DNA from: Flavobacteriales bacterium UBA4011 | Lineage (GTDB): Bacteria; Bacteroidota; Bacteroidia; Flavobacteriales_D; Crocinitomicaceae | DNA length: 16,824 nucleotides | Assembly: GCA_002384725.1 (NCBI GenBank) | Contig: DGBF01000051.1 | Location: forward strand, 1 to 16,824 | Direction of reading: 5' to 3' | Shown here: positions 1 to 9,100 of the stretch, piece after piece | Position numbering within the stretch: position 1 is the stretch's first letter | Layout of the letters: each line of letters opens with the position of its first letter | The notes under the pieces: model-generated | Database searches by the model: none | The model's input: the letters and a program-made list of their open reading frames with translations, nothing else | What the model was told of the DNA's origin: nothing | Translations under genes and position numbers: made by a program

Positions 1-1052
1 CCACAGGTCACAAATTCTTCTTTGAAAGTCGTTTTACCTTTTACTTCGTAGGTATCGTTCGTCAGTGTTTCCAAAAGCTTGTTGAATCCTTTTTTACCCA
101 ATTCCTCCCATCGTTTTGTAGGCGCCTGTCCTGCTCGATCCAATAAATGTAGCCAAAGCCTTTCTTTGATTCCGTACGGTTTAACATTGGACAACAACTT
201 ATTAGGATGAGCTCGCTCGATGGACTGAATTTCATCAGAGACCTTCTTTAAATTCGGTTCGTTCGTCCAATTGACCAATACTTTGAAATCGTAATTTCTA
301 TCCGCCAGAATTCTCGCACCAAAAGCGGATAATTTTAAAATCGCTGGTCCAGACATTCCCCAGTGGGTGATCAAAAGCGGGCCATCACCTTTTAATTTCG
401 TGCCTTGAATGGTCGTAATCACTTCTTCTTTGACGATGCCCATCAATTCGCGAACGGATTCGTTGGGCATATTGAAGGTGAATAAAGAAGGCACGCATTC
501 TTCTATTTTATGTCCAAGTTGCGCCAACCAATCTAAACCAGACGTTTTTGGTGACCCGCCTGTTGCTATAATTACTTTGTTGAAAATAAGAACCTCATCT
601 TTGAACGTCAATTCAATTTTTTCCTCAATAGGACGAATTTGCTCAACTCCTTTCCCAATTAAAATTTCGATTTTACCTCTTCGGCATTCATTCATCAAAC
701 AATCGATTACGGATTGAGAATTTTGTGAAACGGGGAAATAGCAACCGTCATCTTGCAAAGTCAAAGGCACATTTCTGTCTTTAAACCATTGAACGGTGTC
801 TGTGGTATTGAATTCTTTGAAGGCCCATTTTAGTTTTCGCCCTCCTCGAGGATAAGCTTTTATTAACTCATCAATTTCCGAGCAGCCATTTGTGACATTG
901 CATCTTCCACCGCCAGAAACTTTCACTTTAGCAAGAACTTTTTGCGATTTTTCAAAAATGACTACTTCAGCACCTGGATGATGTTGTTTTACAGAAAGAG
1001 CGGCGAAAAAACCTGCTGCTCCACCTCCGATAATGGCTATTTTTTGATTCAC
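1..1052 (-). CDS. HI0933/YhiN-family FAD-dependent oxidoreductase, 3' end cut by window edge
   Basis: This is a flavoprotein of the HI0933/YhiN (BaiN-like) family; the physiological substrate is unknown for most members. About 350 codons are visible and no stop is reached, so the last part (family length is about 400) lies outside the window. The N-terminus has the dinucleotide-binding GGGAAG (residues 9-14) with a Rossmann-type acidic residue downstream (FEK, about 33-35). The family signature SGGGRCNVTN follows at 46-55. ATGGSPKTSG (164-173) and the THWGMSGPA segment (about 230-238) are also typical of the family. The start is taken as GTG at 1050-1052, because it places the GGGAAG motif at the usual distance from the N-terminus and no in-frame ATG lies upstream. 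There is no Shine-Dalgarno sequence. Its start lies only 53 bases from the inverted-repeat cassette, so the cassette may have displaced its promoter (inference). Confidence 0.88.
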   Translation of the reverse strand, partial: MNQKIAIIGGGAAGFFAALSVKQHHPGAEVVIFEKSQKVLAKVKVSGGGRCNVTNGCSEIDELIKAYPRGGRKLKWAFKEFNTTDTVQWFKDRNVPLTLQDDGCYFPVSQNSQSVIDCLMNECRRGKIEILIGKGVEQIRPIEEKIELTFKDEVLIFNKVIIATGGSPKTSGLDWLAQLGHKIEECVPSLFTFNMPNESVRELMGIVKEEVITTIQGTKLKGDGPLLITHWGMSGPAILKLSAFGARILADRNYDFKVLVNWTNEPNLKKVSDEIQSIERAHPNKLLSNVKPYGIKERLWLHLLDRAGQAPTKRWEELGKKGFNKLLETLTNDTYEVKGKTTFKEEFVTC

Positions 1053-1105
1053 GTGGGTAAAGATATAGTGTTTAACTAGAAAGTAGATACATACGGAATT
1101 GTTAT

Positions 1106-1132
1106 TTAACCACAAAGGGCACGAAGGAGGCA
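1106..1132 (+). repeat. Left inverted repeat of GxxExxY cassette
   Basis: This is a 27-bp repeat beginning TTAACCACAAAG. It matches the reverse complement of 1662-1688 at 24 of 27 positions; the differences are GG/TT at repeat positions 13-14 and G/A at position 22. Inside the 27 bp the two arms diverge, with only loose further similarity. Together the arms enclose exactly one small gene. I remember similar ACCACAAAG...CACGAAG sequence beside GxxExxY genes in other bacteria, but that is recollection and was not checked here. Confidence 0.8.
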
Positions 1133-1247
1133 CGGGCACAAAGAAATGTAATATTGTATACTTTGTACATTCTTGATGATCTTTATAGTTAGAGATAGGC
1201 CTGGCATTGAGTATTATTTCTTTACTTAAATAGAAAACTAATGCTTT

Positions 1248-1631
1248 ATGACTGAAAATGAAATTTCAAATAAAATAATTGGATGTGCTCTTGAAGTGGA
1301 TCAAGCCCTTGGTCCTAGTCTATTGGAAAGTGCATATCAGGAATGTCTTTTTTACAAATTACAGAAGGAAAAATTGCGGGTTGAAAAAGAAAAGAAAATG
1401 CCTTTGATTTTTGAAGATGTAGAATTGGAATGTGGATACAGAATTGATCTTTTAGTTAATAACAAAGTTGTAATTGGATTGAAAAGTCTAGAGGCTCTGA
1501 ACGATGTTCATTTAGCACAAACTCTAACTTACTTGAGACTTGGAGATTATAAATTAGGTTTGCTAATAAATTTTAATGTGGCTCGATTAACAAAAGGAAT
1601 TAGACGAGTTATCAATGGAAATCTCACTTAG
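1248..1631 (+). CDS. GxxExxY family protein (PD-(D/E)XK nuclease-like), active site degenerate
   Basis: This 127-residue protein matches the GxxExxY family (PDDEXK_3-like fold), whose cellular role is unknown. Recognisable parts are the N-terminal LGPSLLESAYQECL segment (21-34), the core GYRIDLLV (63-70) with Asp67, KVVIGLK (73-79), and the C-terminal LGLLINFNV (103-111) and GIRRVING (117-124). Length and order are full for the family. Three usually conserved positions differ: VH is VD at residue 18, the first Gly of GxxExxY is Ser24, and the Glu of the E-x-K catalytic pair is Gly77 (GGA). The frame is intact and the ATG at 1248 gives the normal N-terminus. The gene is the only one inside the inverted-repeat cassette and reads opposite to both neighbours. 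It is probably a translated protein that has lost nuclease chemistry, or a gene in early decay. Confidence 0.85.
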   Translation: MTENEISNKIIGCALEVDQALGPSLLESAYQECLFYKLQKEKLRVEKEKKMPLIFEDVELECGYRIDLLVNNKVVIGLKSLEALNDVHLAQTLTYLRLGDYKLGLLINFNVARLTKGIRRVINGNLT

Positions 1632-1661
1632 ATATTTGAACCCATTCCTTAGCGACCCTTA

Positions 1662-1688
1662 TGCCTTCTTCGTGAACTTTGTGGTTAA
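1662..1688 (-). repeat. Right inverted repeat of GxxExxY cassette, overlapping the metH stop codon
   Basis: This is the mirror copy of 1106-1132 (24/27 identical). Its outer bases, read on the minus strand as TTAACC, contain the TAA stop (1685-1687) of the methionine synthase gene and the last base of its final Asn codon. The repeat therefore supplies the end of that reading frame. Confidence 0.8.
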
Positions 1689-4354
1689 TTCGTAACACTC
1701 CCCAACCATCTTTCCATCACCTCGCGTTCCACTCCTTTGCGATCCGCCAAATCATGCACTTGATCGAGTTTAATTTTCCCCAAACCAAAATACTTAGATT
1801 CTGGATGACCAAAATACCATCCCGAAACAGCAGCCGTTGGGAACATCGCCAAACTTTCTGTCAATTCTACACCCGTCTGATTGGTCGCATCGAGAATTCT
1901 AAATAAATCGATTTTCTCCGTATGATCTGGACAAGCTGGATAACCTGGGGCAGGACGAATTCCTCGGTATTTCTCAGCGATTAAATCGGAGTTTTCAAGA
2001 CTTTCGTTGCTATCATATCCCCAATTTTCTTTGCGCACATATTCATGCATTCTTTCGGCAAAAGCTTCCGCCAAACGATCGGCAAGTGCTTTGAGTATAA
2101 TCGAATTGAAATCGTCGTGATCCGCTTCAAATCGTGCAATGTGTTCATCAATTCCTAGTCCAGTAGTTACCACAAAACCCCCGATGTAATCTTTCAATCC
2201 AGATTCTTTTGGCGCAATGAAATCTGCTAAAGCCATATTTGGTGCAGAGGCTGTTTTCTTTCCTTGCTGACGAAGCGTTCGTTGAGTATGTAAAATTTCT
2301 GACCTTGATTCGTCGGTGTAAATCTCAATATCATCTCCTACTGAATTTGCTGGAAACAGTCCAATTACCGCCTTTGCTTCTAACCATTTTTCGGCAATTA
2401 TTTTATCCAACATAGCATTCGCGTCGGCAAAAAGTTTCTTTGCTTCCATTCCAACTACTGCGTCTTCCAAAATTTTTGGGTAACGACCGTGTAATTCCCA
2501 GGTCTGAAAAAACGGTGTCCAATCGATGTATTCTCTTAAATCAGTTAAATCGTAATCCACGAAAGTCTGATTTCCCAATTGCTTAGGTACGCTTATATCT
2601 TCCTTTTTGAAGTCTAATTTCAACCGATTTGCTCTGGCGTCTTTGAGATCCAAAATGGGCTTTGCGTTTCTATGTTTTTCGTGGTGCTCTCGAAGACGTG
2701 TATAATCCGCTTTCAAATTGGTGACAAAATCTTCTTTTTTCTGTCCCAAAAGGCTTTCTACAACCGTAACCGAACGCGAAGCATCCAGTACATGAACGGC
2801 TTGCCCTTTGGTGTAATGTTGTTCAATTTTCACTGCCGTATGCACTCTGGAAGTAGTTGCCCCGCCAATCATCAAGGGAATATTCAGTCCGGCGCGTTCC
2901 ATCTCCTTGGCCATGTGTACCATTTCATCCAACGAAGGTGTAATCAAACCACTCAAGCCAATCACATCGACCTTTTCTTCTATCGCTTTTTGAATGATTT
3001 TTTCGGCTGGAACCATTACACCCATGTCGATAATTTCATAGTTGTTACAACTCAATACAACGCCAACAATGTTCTTTCCGATATCGTGAACGTCACCTTT
3101 TACGGTCGCCATCAAAACTCTTCCCGCGAAGGAGATTTCACCTCCTTTTTCTGCTTCAATAAAAGGCAACAAATAGGCAACTGCTTTCTTCATCACCCGC
3201 GCCGATTTAACCACCTGAGGCAAGAACATTTTACCACTTCCAAACAAGTCCCCAACGATGTTCATTCCATCCATTAATGGACCTTCAATCACCTCAATCG
3301 GTCTTTCGTATTGCTTGCGACATTCTTCAGTATCTTCTTCAATGAAATCGACAATTCCTTTTACCAAGGCATGCGATAAACGACCTTGAACATCCGTTTC
3401 TCGCCAGGATAAATCGACCTCTCGTTTCTTACCATCACCTTTTACAGTTTCGGCAAATTCAAGTAATCTTTCCGTTGCATCTTCTCGACGGTTTAATATC
3501 ACATCTTCAACGTAAACCATGAGTGTTTTGTCCACGTCATCGTAAACTTCGAGCATAGATGGATTGACGATTCCCATGTCCATACCATTCTGAATTGCAT
3601 GATATAAAAACGAAGCATGCATAGCCTCACGAACGGTATTATTTCCACGAAACGAAAACGAAACGTTAGAAACGCCGCCACTCACATGAGCCCAAGGAAG
3701 ATTTTCACGAATCCATTTTGTCGCGTTGAAGAAGTCCAAAGCATTGTTGTTGTGCTCCTCCATTCCTGTTGCCACGGGGAAAATGTTTGGATCAAAAATG
3801 ATGTCGTGTGGGTTAAATTTCACCTCATCCACCAAAATTCGATAAGAACGCTCGCAAATCTGTATTCTGCGTTCATAAGAATCAGCTTGTCCATCTTCAT
3901 CAAATGCCATAACGATAACCGCGGCACCGTATTTCCGAACTAATTTGGCTTGATAAATGAAGTTTTCTTCGCCTTCTTTCAATGAAATGGAATTGACAAC
4001 CCCTTTTCCTTGAACACATTTCAATCCCGCTTCAATAATTTCCCATTTCGAACTATCAATCATGATAGGAACTCGCGCAATATCTGGTTCTGCAGCAATC
4101 AAATTCAGGAACTTAACCATCGCTTCTTTCCCATCAATCATCCCTTCATCCATATTGATGTCGATGATTTGGGCACCACCATCCACTTGATCTCTAGCCA
4201 CAGCCAATGCTGCTTCGAAATCGTTTTCTTTTATCATCCGCAAAAACGCACGTGAACCTGTCACATTCGTGCGTTCACCAACGTTGATGAAATTGCTTTC
4301 TGCCGTTGCGATTAAGGGTTCTAAACCTGATAATTTTAATGTTGCTTTACTCAT
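1685..4354 (-). CDS. metH: Cobalamin-dependent methionine synthase, folate/B12/activation subunit
   Basis: This is the C-terminal portion of MetH as a separate 889-residue protein. It transfers the methyl group of 5-methyltetrahydrofolate through cobalamin to homocysteine bound on the partner subunit, in the cytoplasm. The pterin-binding (DHPS-like) domain covers about 20-290, with [11 protein letters not shown] (24-34), the DIN of IIDINMDEG (63-71) and MIDSSKW (98-104). The helical cobalamin cap covers about 330-410. The Rossmann B12 domain carries DVHDIG (421-426, axial ligand His423), SGL (468-470) and GGATTS (497-502). The SAM-dependent activation domain covers about 560-889, with [12 protein letters not shown] (800-811). 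The start overlaps the stop of the homocysteine-binding gene as ATGA, indicating translational coupling. The usual tail after ERWLG (PNL-YD type) is absent: the protein ends GSVTN at the inverted repeat. Function is probably kept, because the SAM-site motif is intact. Confidence 0.97.
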   Translation of the reverse strand: MSKATLKLSGLEPLIATAESNFINVGERTNVTGSRAFLRMIKENDFEAALAVARDQVDGGAQIIDINMDEGMIDGKEAMVKFLNLIAAEPDIARVPIMIDSSKWEIIEAGLKCVQGKGVVNSISLKEGEENFIYQAKLVRKYGAAVIVMAFDEDGQADSYERRIQICERSYRILVDEVKFNPHDIIFDPNIFPVATGMEEHNNNALDFFNATKWIRENLPWAHVSGGVSNVSFSFRGNNTVREAMHASFLYHAIQNGMDMGIVNPSMLEVYDDVDKTLMVYVEDVILNRREDATERLLEFAETVKGDGKKREVDLSWRETDVQGRLSHALVKGIVDFIEEDTEECRKQYERPIEVIEGPLMDGMNIVGDLFGSGKMFLPQVVKSARVMKKAVAYLLPFIEAEKGGEISFAGRVLMATVKGDVHDIGKNIVGVVLSCNNYEIIDMGVMVPAEKIIQKAIEEKVDVIGLSGLITPSLDEMVHMAKEMERAGLNIPLMIGGATTSRVHTAVKIEQHYTKGQAVHVLDASRSVTVVESLLGQKKEDFVTNLKADYTRLREHHEKHRNAKPILDLKDARANRLKLDFKKEDISVPKQLGNQTFVDYDLTDLREYIDWTPFFQTWELHGRYPKILEDAVVGMEAKKLFADANAMLDKIIAEKWLEAKAVIGLFPANSVGDDIEIYTDESRSEILHTQRTLRQQGKKTASAPNMALADFIAPKESGLKDYIGGFVVTTGLGIDEHIARFEADHDDFNSIILKALADRLAEAFAERMHEYVRKENWGYDSNESLENSDLIAEKYRGIRPAPGYPACPDHTEKIDLFRILDATNQTGVELTESLAMFPTAAVSGWYFGHPESKYFGLGKIKLDQVHDLADRKGVEREVMERWLGSVTN

Positions 4355-5355
4355 TGAATAAGTGGAAAGTTAAAAGTCCTAGGTTCATACTCCTTCGCCA
4401 AATCCGCTATCGCTTTAATATGTTCAGGTGTAGTTCCACAGCAACCTCCGATAATATTCATCAACCCTTCGTCTAAAAATCGTTTGATTTGTTCCGCCAT
4501 TAACTCAGGAGTTTCATCGTATTCACCAAATTCATTCGGCAGTCCAGCATTTGGATGTGCGCTAACGGCAAACTCCGATTTTTCATTCAAAATCTGCAAA
4601 TAGGGCCGCATCATTTCTGCTCCAAGTGCACAATTCAATCCTACGCTCAACAAAGGCATGTGCGATATGGAAATGAGAAAAGACTCGGTGGTTTGTCCGG
4701 TCAACGTTCGGCCGCTTTGATCAGTAATTGTACCTGAAACCATGATTGGTGTATTCAATCCACGTTCGACCAAGACATTATCAATGGCAAAAAGGGCTGC
4801 CTTAGCATTCAAGGTATCAAAAACTGTTTCAACTAAAAGAATATCAACTCCTCCATCCAAAAGCGCTTTGGTTTGTTCCTCGTATGCATTCACTAACTCG
4901 TCGAAGGTAATTCCACGAAAACCGGGATCGTTTACATCCGGTGAAATCGATGCTGTTCGATTCGTTGGACCAATTGATCCAGCTACATACTTATTTTCTC
5001 CAGGAAATTCTTTCATGTATTCAACACATGCTTCCTTGGCAATTTTAGCAGAATGAAAATTTATGTCGTAGACGAATTTCTCTAATCCATAATCTGCTTG
5101 GGCAATCCAAGTCCCAGAGAAAGTGTTGGTTTCTATTATATCCGCTCCAGCATCCAAATATTCGCGATGAATTGATTTGATAATCTCTGGACGAGTTAAG
5201 GACAACAAATCGTTATTTCCTTTCAGTGGTTGATTATGATCATCAAACCATCCCAAACGGAAGTCTTTTTCTTCCAACGGATGTCTTTGAATCATAGTTC
5301 CCATCGCTCCGTCGAGCACAAGAATTCGTTTCTTTAAGTCTTCTTGAATTGTCAT
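4351..5355 (-). CDS. metH: Methionine synthase, homocysteine-binding (S-methyltransferase) subunit
   Basis: This is the N-terminal module of MetH as a 334-residue stand-alone protein (homocysteine S-methyltransferase fold). It binds and activates homocysteine through zinc. The Zn ligands are visible as Cys242 (LNCALGA) and Cys305-Cys306 (GGCCGTTP). DGAMGTM (15-21) and ETNTF (75-79) are typical of the barrel core. Its stop overlaps the start of the B12 subunit gene by 4 bases, so both chains are probably made from one transcript and form one enzyme; separate genes for the two halves are known in Bacteroidota. The ATG at 5353-5355 sits behind an A-rich leader, with a SAM-I riboswitch and promoter upstream. 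Expression should therefore fall when S-adenosylmethionine is plentiful. Confidence 0.97.
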   Translation of the reverse strand: MTIQEDLKKRILVLDGAMGTMIQRHPLEEKDFRLGWFDDHNQPLKGNNDLLSLTRPEIIKSIHREYLDAGADIIETNTFSGTWIAQADYGLEKFVYDINFHSAKIAKEACVEYMKEFPGENKYVAGSIGPTNRTASISPDVNDPGFRGITFDELVNAYEEQTKALLDGGVDILLVETVFDTLNAKAALFAIDNVLVERGLNTPIMVSGTITDQSGRTLTGQTTESFLISISHMPLLSVGLNCALGAEMMRPYLQILNEKSEFAVSAHPNAGLPNEFGEYDETPELMAEQIKRFLDEGLMNIIGGCCGTTPEHIKAIADLAKEYEPRTFNFPLIQ

Positions 5356-5399
5356 TTTCTGTTTTTGTCAATATCAGCGATTAAAGCTTACACAGAAAA
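5355..5399 (-). promoter_or_regulatory. Possible start-codon-occluding hairpin (riboswitch expression platform)
   Basis: On the minus strand TTTTCTGT (5392-5399) is perfectly complementary to ACAGAAAA (5355-5362). The second arm ends on the A of the metH start codon. The loop is 29 bases. A second possible pairing, GTTAAAG just after the riboswitch P1 with CTTTAAT in this loop, would compete with both P1 and the hairpin. No GC-rich stem with a U-tract is present, so translational rather than terminator control seems likelier. This is inferred from base pairing only. Confidence 0.4.
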
Positions 5400-5413
5400 C
5401 GGGACTTTCCTTT

Positions 5414-5511
5414 AACTTATCTCTATCCTCTCGGATCGGAATTGGCACCTTTGCTATCTGCTGGTTGCCAAGGTTTCGTTGGGCCTGTCCCTCCACCTTT
5501 CTTTATAAGTT
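5414..5511 (-). ncRNA. SAM-I (S-box) riboswitch upstream of methionine synthase genes
   Basis: Read on the minus strand, the element opens and closes with a 7-bp P1 (AACTTAT at 5505-5511, ATAAGTT at 5414-5420). Inside, the S-box core appears in order: GGTGGAGGGACAGGCCC, then GAAACCTTGGCAACC with the kink-turn bases, then AAAGGTGCCAATTCC. A P4 stem ATCC-GAGA-GGAT (5425-5436) with a GNRA tetraloop follows, then AGATAAG. P3 is very short. It senses S-adenosylmethionine and is expected to switch off the downstream methionine synthase genes. A promoter lies immediately upstream, placing the transcript start close to P1. Confidence 0.93.
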
Positions 5512-5521
5512 TTAATCAGGA

Positions 5522-5552
5522 CAAAAATAATCAAGTTAAAAGAGTAATCCAA
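5522..5552 (-). promoter_or_regulatory. Bacteroidota-type promoter for the SAM riboswitch-metH operon
   Basis: On the minus strand TTG (5550-5552) is followed after 20 bases by TATTTTTG (5522-5529). This is an exact match to the TAnnTTTG -7 element, with the usual 19-21 base spacing to the -33 element. Transcription would begin near 5515, a few bases before the riboswitch P1. The positional fit with an independent element makes this the best promoter in the window. Confidence 0.75.
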
Positions 5553-5587
5553 GATAGATTATCTTTATCTCAGTTAAAATCGAAATT

Positions 5588-5935
5588 ATGATAAAATCTT
5601 TCAGCGCAGCTATTTCTGGTTTGATCCATATTGTAAAGTCAGAACGAAATCTAAAAATACACATAGCTGTATTTTGTTTGGTCCTTATTCTTGGTTTTTA
5701 CTCCGAAATCGCCCCGTGGGAATGGGTAAGCGTATTAATTGTTTCAGCTCTCGTTATGTGCTTAGAAATTCTCAATTCATCCATCGAAAAACTATCTGAT
5801 TTCGTTGAGCCAAATACGAATCAAAAAATAAAAATTATTAAGGACACAGCAGCGGCGGCTGTTTTAGTAGCCGCCGCAATTGCTTTTATTGTTGGAATAT
5901 TAATTTTCTATCCTTATTTCTTTACCCAAGAATGA
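5588..5935 (+). CDS. dgkA: Diacylglycerol/undecaprenol kinase, DgkA family
   Basis: This is a 115-residue integral membrane kinase of the prokaryotic DgkA family, which phosphorylates diacylglycerol or undecaprenol with ATP at the inner membrane. The order of conserved elements is complete: an N-terminal amphipathic stretch with SERNLKIH (18-25), a first membrane helix (about 26-40), a second (about 44-60) ending in the catalytic motif E60-x-x-N63-S-S-I-E67-x-x-x-D71, the KD pair (K85-D86), and a third membrane helix (about 88-110). The motif reads NSSIE rather than the common NTAIE, a mild change. The true substrate cannot be read from sequence; small Gram-positive-like members often act on undecaprenol. 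The gene is divergent from the metH operon and convergent with the efflux operon. Only a weak TATCTTTA lies upstream, so its promoter is unassigned. Confidence 0.9.
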   Translation: MIKSFSAAISGLIHIVKSERNLKIHIAVFCLVLILGFYSEIAPWEWVSVLIVSALVMCLEILNSSIEKLSDFVEPNTNQKIKIIKDTAAAAVLVAAAIAFIVGILIFYPYFFTQE

Positions 5936-5995
5936 ACTTCTTTGAATCCATCATTGTCTGTAACGGTAAACAACATTATCAATGATAAATAAGCG

Positions 5996-6027
5996 AAAAA
6001 GACGACTCGGGTGAGTCGCCTTTTTCT
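5996..6027. terminator. Bidirectional intrinsic terminator between dgkA and the RND permease gene
   Basis: A CGACTC / GAGTCG stem (6003-6008, 6013-6018) has a 4-base loop and is extended by a G-C pair and an A5/T5 flank (5996-6000, 6021-6025). The one imperfect position is A-C in plus-strand RNA but becomes a G-U wobble in minus-strand RNA. The hairpin is therefore slightly better for the efflux operon, which ends about 110 bases away, while also sitting about 60 bases after dgkA. Confidence 0.8.
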
Positions 6028-6137
6028 AATCTAACCTAACCACTATTCACTGAAAAAGATTTTTCAATCCTTTGATTGTACAATTTTATATAACAAATAT
6101 ACAAGTCTATTTTAAGTATTGCAAAAAAAATATTTTT

Positions 6138-9100
6138 TTACATGTTGCTCGTCATTTCCCAATTCATTTTGCGATATATCCAGGTTTTCATTTGAACTGT
6201 CAACAAATAAAGTGACGGTATCACGACTAGTGTTAAGAAAGTCGCAAACGTCAATCCATAAATAATTGTCCATGACATAGGTCCAAAGAAAATATTATTA
6301 TCTCCTCCAATATATATTTTGGCGTCATAGGAAGAAAGGAAACTCATGAAATCAATATTGAAGCCTACGGCGAGTGGAATCAAACCTAATATTGTTGTGA
6401 TTGCCGTTAGTAAAACGGGACGTAATCTTGTTTTTCCCGCTTCAATGGACGCCTTAACTACGTCTTCATACGGCAACATTTCAGAATCGTCTAATTGTAA
6501 GTCTTCGCGTCTTCTTTTTCGCAACATGTTGGTAAAATCAATCAGAACGATTGCATTATTTACCACTACTCCTGCCAAGGATATAACACCAATCATCGTC
6601 ATCATGATGACGAAATTCTGGCGTGAAATGACCAAACCAAGTAAAACACCTATCAAGGAAAGTACCACGGTCAACATAATAACCGTTGGTGCTGAAAAAG
6701 AGTTGAACTGCGCCACGATAATCAGTGTAATTAAGAATACGGCTATCATCAAAGCACTGCTCAGAAAGGCCATTTCTTTGGCTTGTTCTTCTTGTTGGCC
6801 GGTGAATTTGTACGTTAAATTCGAACTCAACTTTCCATCTTTTTCGAGCTTCGCTAATTTCTCTTTTAGCTTGTCGACCACTTCGTTTGCGTTAGAACCT
6901 TCCGTAACTCCAGAAGTTACAGCCACCAATGGCAATTGATCTTTCCTTACGACTGCGGAGAAGGAACTGCTTTCAATTGGGGTTTTAATTACAGAACGGA
7001 TTGGAACCTGTATCAAAGTTCCCATGTTGTTGCGGAAAATCAAATCTTGGTCCATCAAGGCATCCAAATTATCTCTACTTTTTTGATCAAAACGAACCAC
7101 TAAATCGTATGATTCTTCATTCTTAGTGTATGTTGTAATATCTTGACCTAAAAGTGCTTTTCGCAAAGCATTCCCAACCATCATTGTAGATGCACCTAGT
7201 TTACGTGCTTGATCTCGGTCCACTTCAATTGGAATTTCAGGACGATTACTTTCAACGTTCAGTTTCAATTTGTCTACTCCTTTTACATTCGCACGATCAA
7301 GGTAATTTTTTATCACCGTCGCTTCAGCAATCAGATCCTTGTATTCACCTCTTCCCGTTACTTCGATATTAATAGGCGACCCTGTTGGCGGTCCATTTTG
7401 CTCCTTATCAGCTGAAATTTCTACATCGGCCGTGAACTTACCTTTTATTCCATTTTGAATTTGAGCCAATAAATCGCTTGTTCTAACTCCTCCTCTGTGT
7501 TGAAACTCTGTAAAATTGATTGTCACACGAGCCTTGTGGGGCGTATTTCCCATTGAAGCTCCTTGCGCTGGATCACTAGTTCCCTCGCCCACTTGAGATA
7601 TTATCGAACGAATTAACCGTTTTTTATCCCCTAAAGGTAGTTTAGTATCTTTTGCGATGTAACTACCTAAAACCTTGTTGATCTCCGTCTCTAACTCAAG
7701 CGTTGTTTCGTTCGTTTTCATGATATCTGTTCCGATTGGTCTAGACACGAAAATATTCACATAATTCGGCTCATTTTCTGGGAAGAAATCGACTTTAGGA
7801 GGAAAAATAGCCATTAAAATAAACGAGAAGAACAACAATCCGATTGTACCGAACAAGATATTTCGTGGATTTTTTCCAGCCAATGCCTTCGTTAAAAAAC
7901 GAGCGTAGAAATTCTCTAATCTCGGCAAGAATCGTTCTTGGAAAACTTTTGTTCCCGGAGTGAAAACATAGTAGTTAATTAAAACAATTATTGCGAAAAT
8001 AATGAGCAAGTTCCCTAAACTGAGTACCCCCAGCAATGCAAGAAGAACACCTACTACAAACAAAATGAGCGCCAAACGGAAAATACGTTTCTTGGTTGTT
8101 ACTTTTTGCTCTAATTTCATGAATGCAACAGCTAACACAGGGTTAATCACCAAGGCCACAAACAAAGACGACCCCAAAACGATGATTAAGGTAATTGGCA
8201 GATACTTCATGAATTCTCCCATAATTCCCGGCCATAAAGCCAATGGAATAAAAGCAGCCAATGTTGTAGCGGTGGATGCAATAATCGGCCAAGCAACTTC
8301 TCCCACACCATTAATAACAGCCGATTTAATTTTCATCCCTTCCGAAAGGTTTCGATATATGTTCTCGACAATCACAATTCCGTTGTCCACCAGCATTCCT
8401 AGAGCGAGTACCAAACTGAACAATACCATTACGTTCAAGGATACGCTCATAGCATCCAAAATCATGAAAGACATCAGCATAGAAAGTGGAATTGCTACTC
8501 CGACAAACAATGCATTACGCAATCCTAAGAAGAAAAGCAAGACAAGAACCACTAGCATTACACCAAGAATAATGGAGTTTTCCAAATTAGATACCATGTC
8601 GCGTGTATTGTTGGACTGATCGGCAGTTACCGATAGAAAAACGCTTCCAGGAATGGTTCCATCCTGTTTTGCCTCAGCCAATAATTGATTTATCTTATCT
8701 GAAGCGTCCAACAGGTTTTCTCCTCCTTGTTTCTTTACATCCAACATGACAACTGGATCTCCAAATTCACGTGCAAATGATGTGGTGTCGGAGTTACCGA
8801 AATAAACATCTGCAATATCACCTAAGTACACGGGTAAATAATCGTCACCTTTAACGACCAATTTTTTTAGTTCGTCGGCATTTTTAAACTCTCCATCAAT
8901 TCGGATGGTTTTTCGCATTCCGTCCATTAAAATTTCACCCGATGGAATGGTTTGGTGCTCTGCCGCAACAGCATTTTCTATGTCGTCTAGCGAAACATTT
9001 ACGGCTTGCGAGCGAATTGGGTCTACATCGATCCGCATTTCTTGTTCTTGTACACCACGTATGTCAACTTCACTTATTTCAGGTAATTCCTCGATTTTCT

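Noticed and set aside
409..717. 102-codon open frame on the plus strand
   Set aside because: It is antisense to the flavoprotein gene, which has clear family motifs in the same stretch.
2672..3277. 201-codon open frame on the plus strand opposite metH
   Set aside because: It lies fully antisense to the methionine synthase gene, whose conserved motifs occupy the region; the product has no family features.
4351..5355. Split metH as a frameshift or assembly error
   Set aside because: The two genes overlap as ATGA with a proper stop and start between domains, the arrangement known from other Bacteroidota, and both halves are complete.
8002..8619. 205-codon open frame on the plus strand opposite the RND gene (also 6346-6939)
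   Set aside because: Both are antisense shadows of the pump gene: Thr/Ser/Lys-rich translations without motifs or plausible starts.
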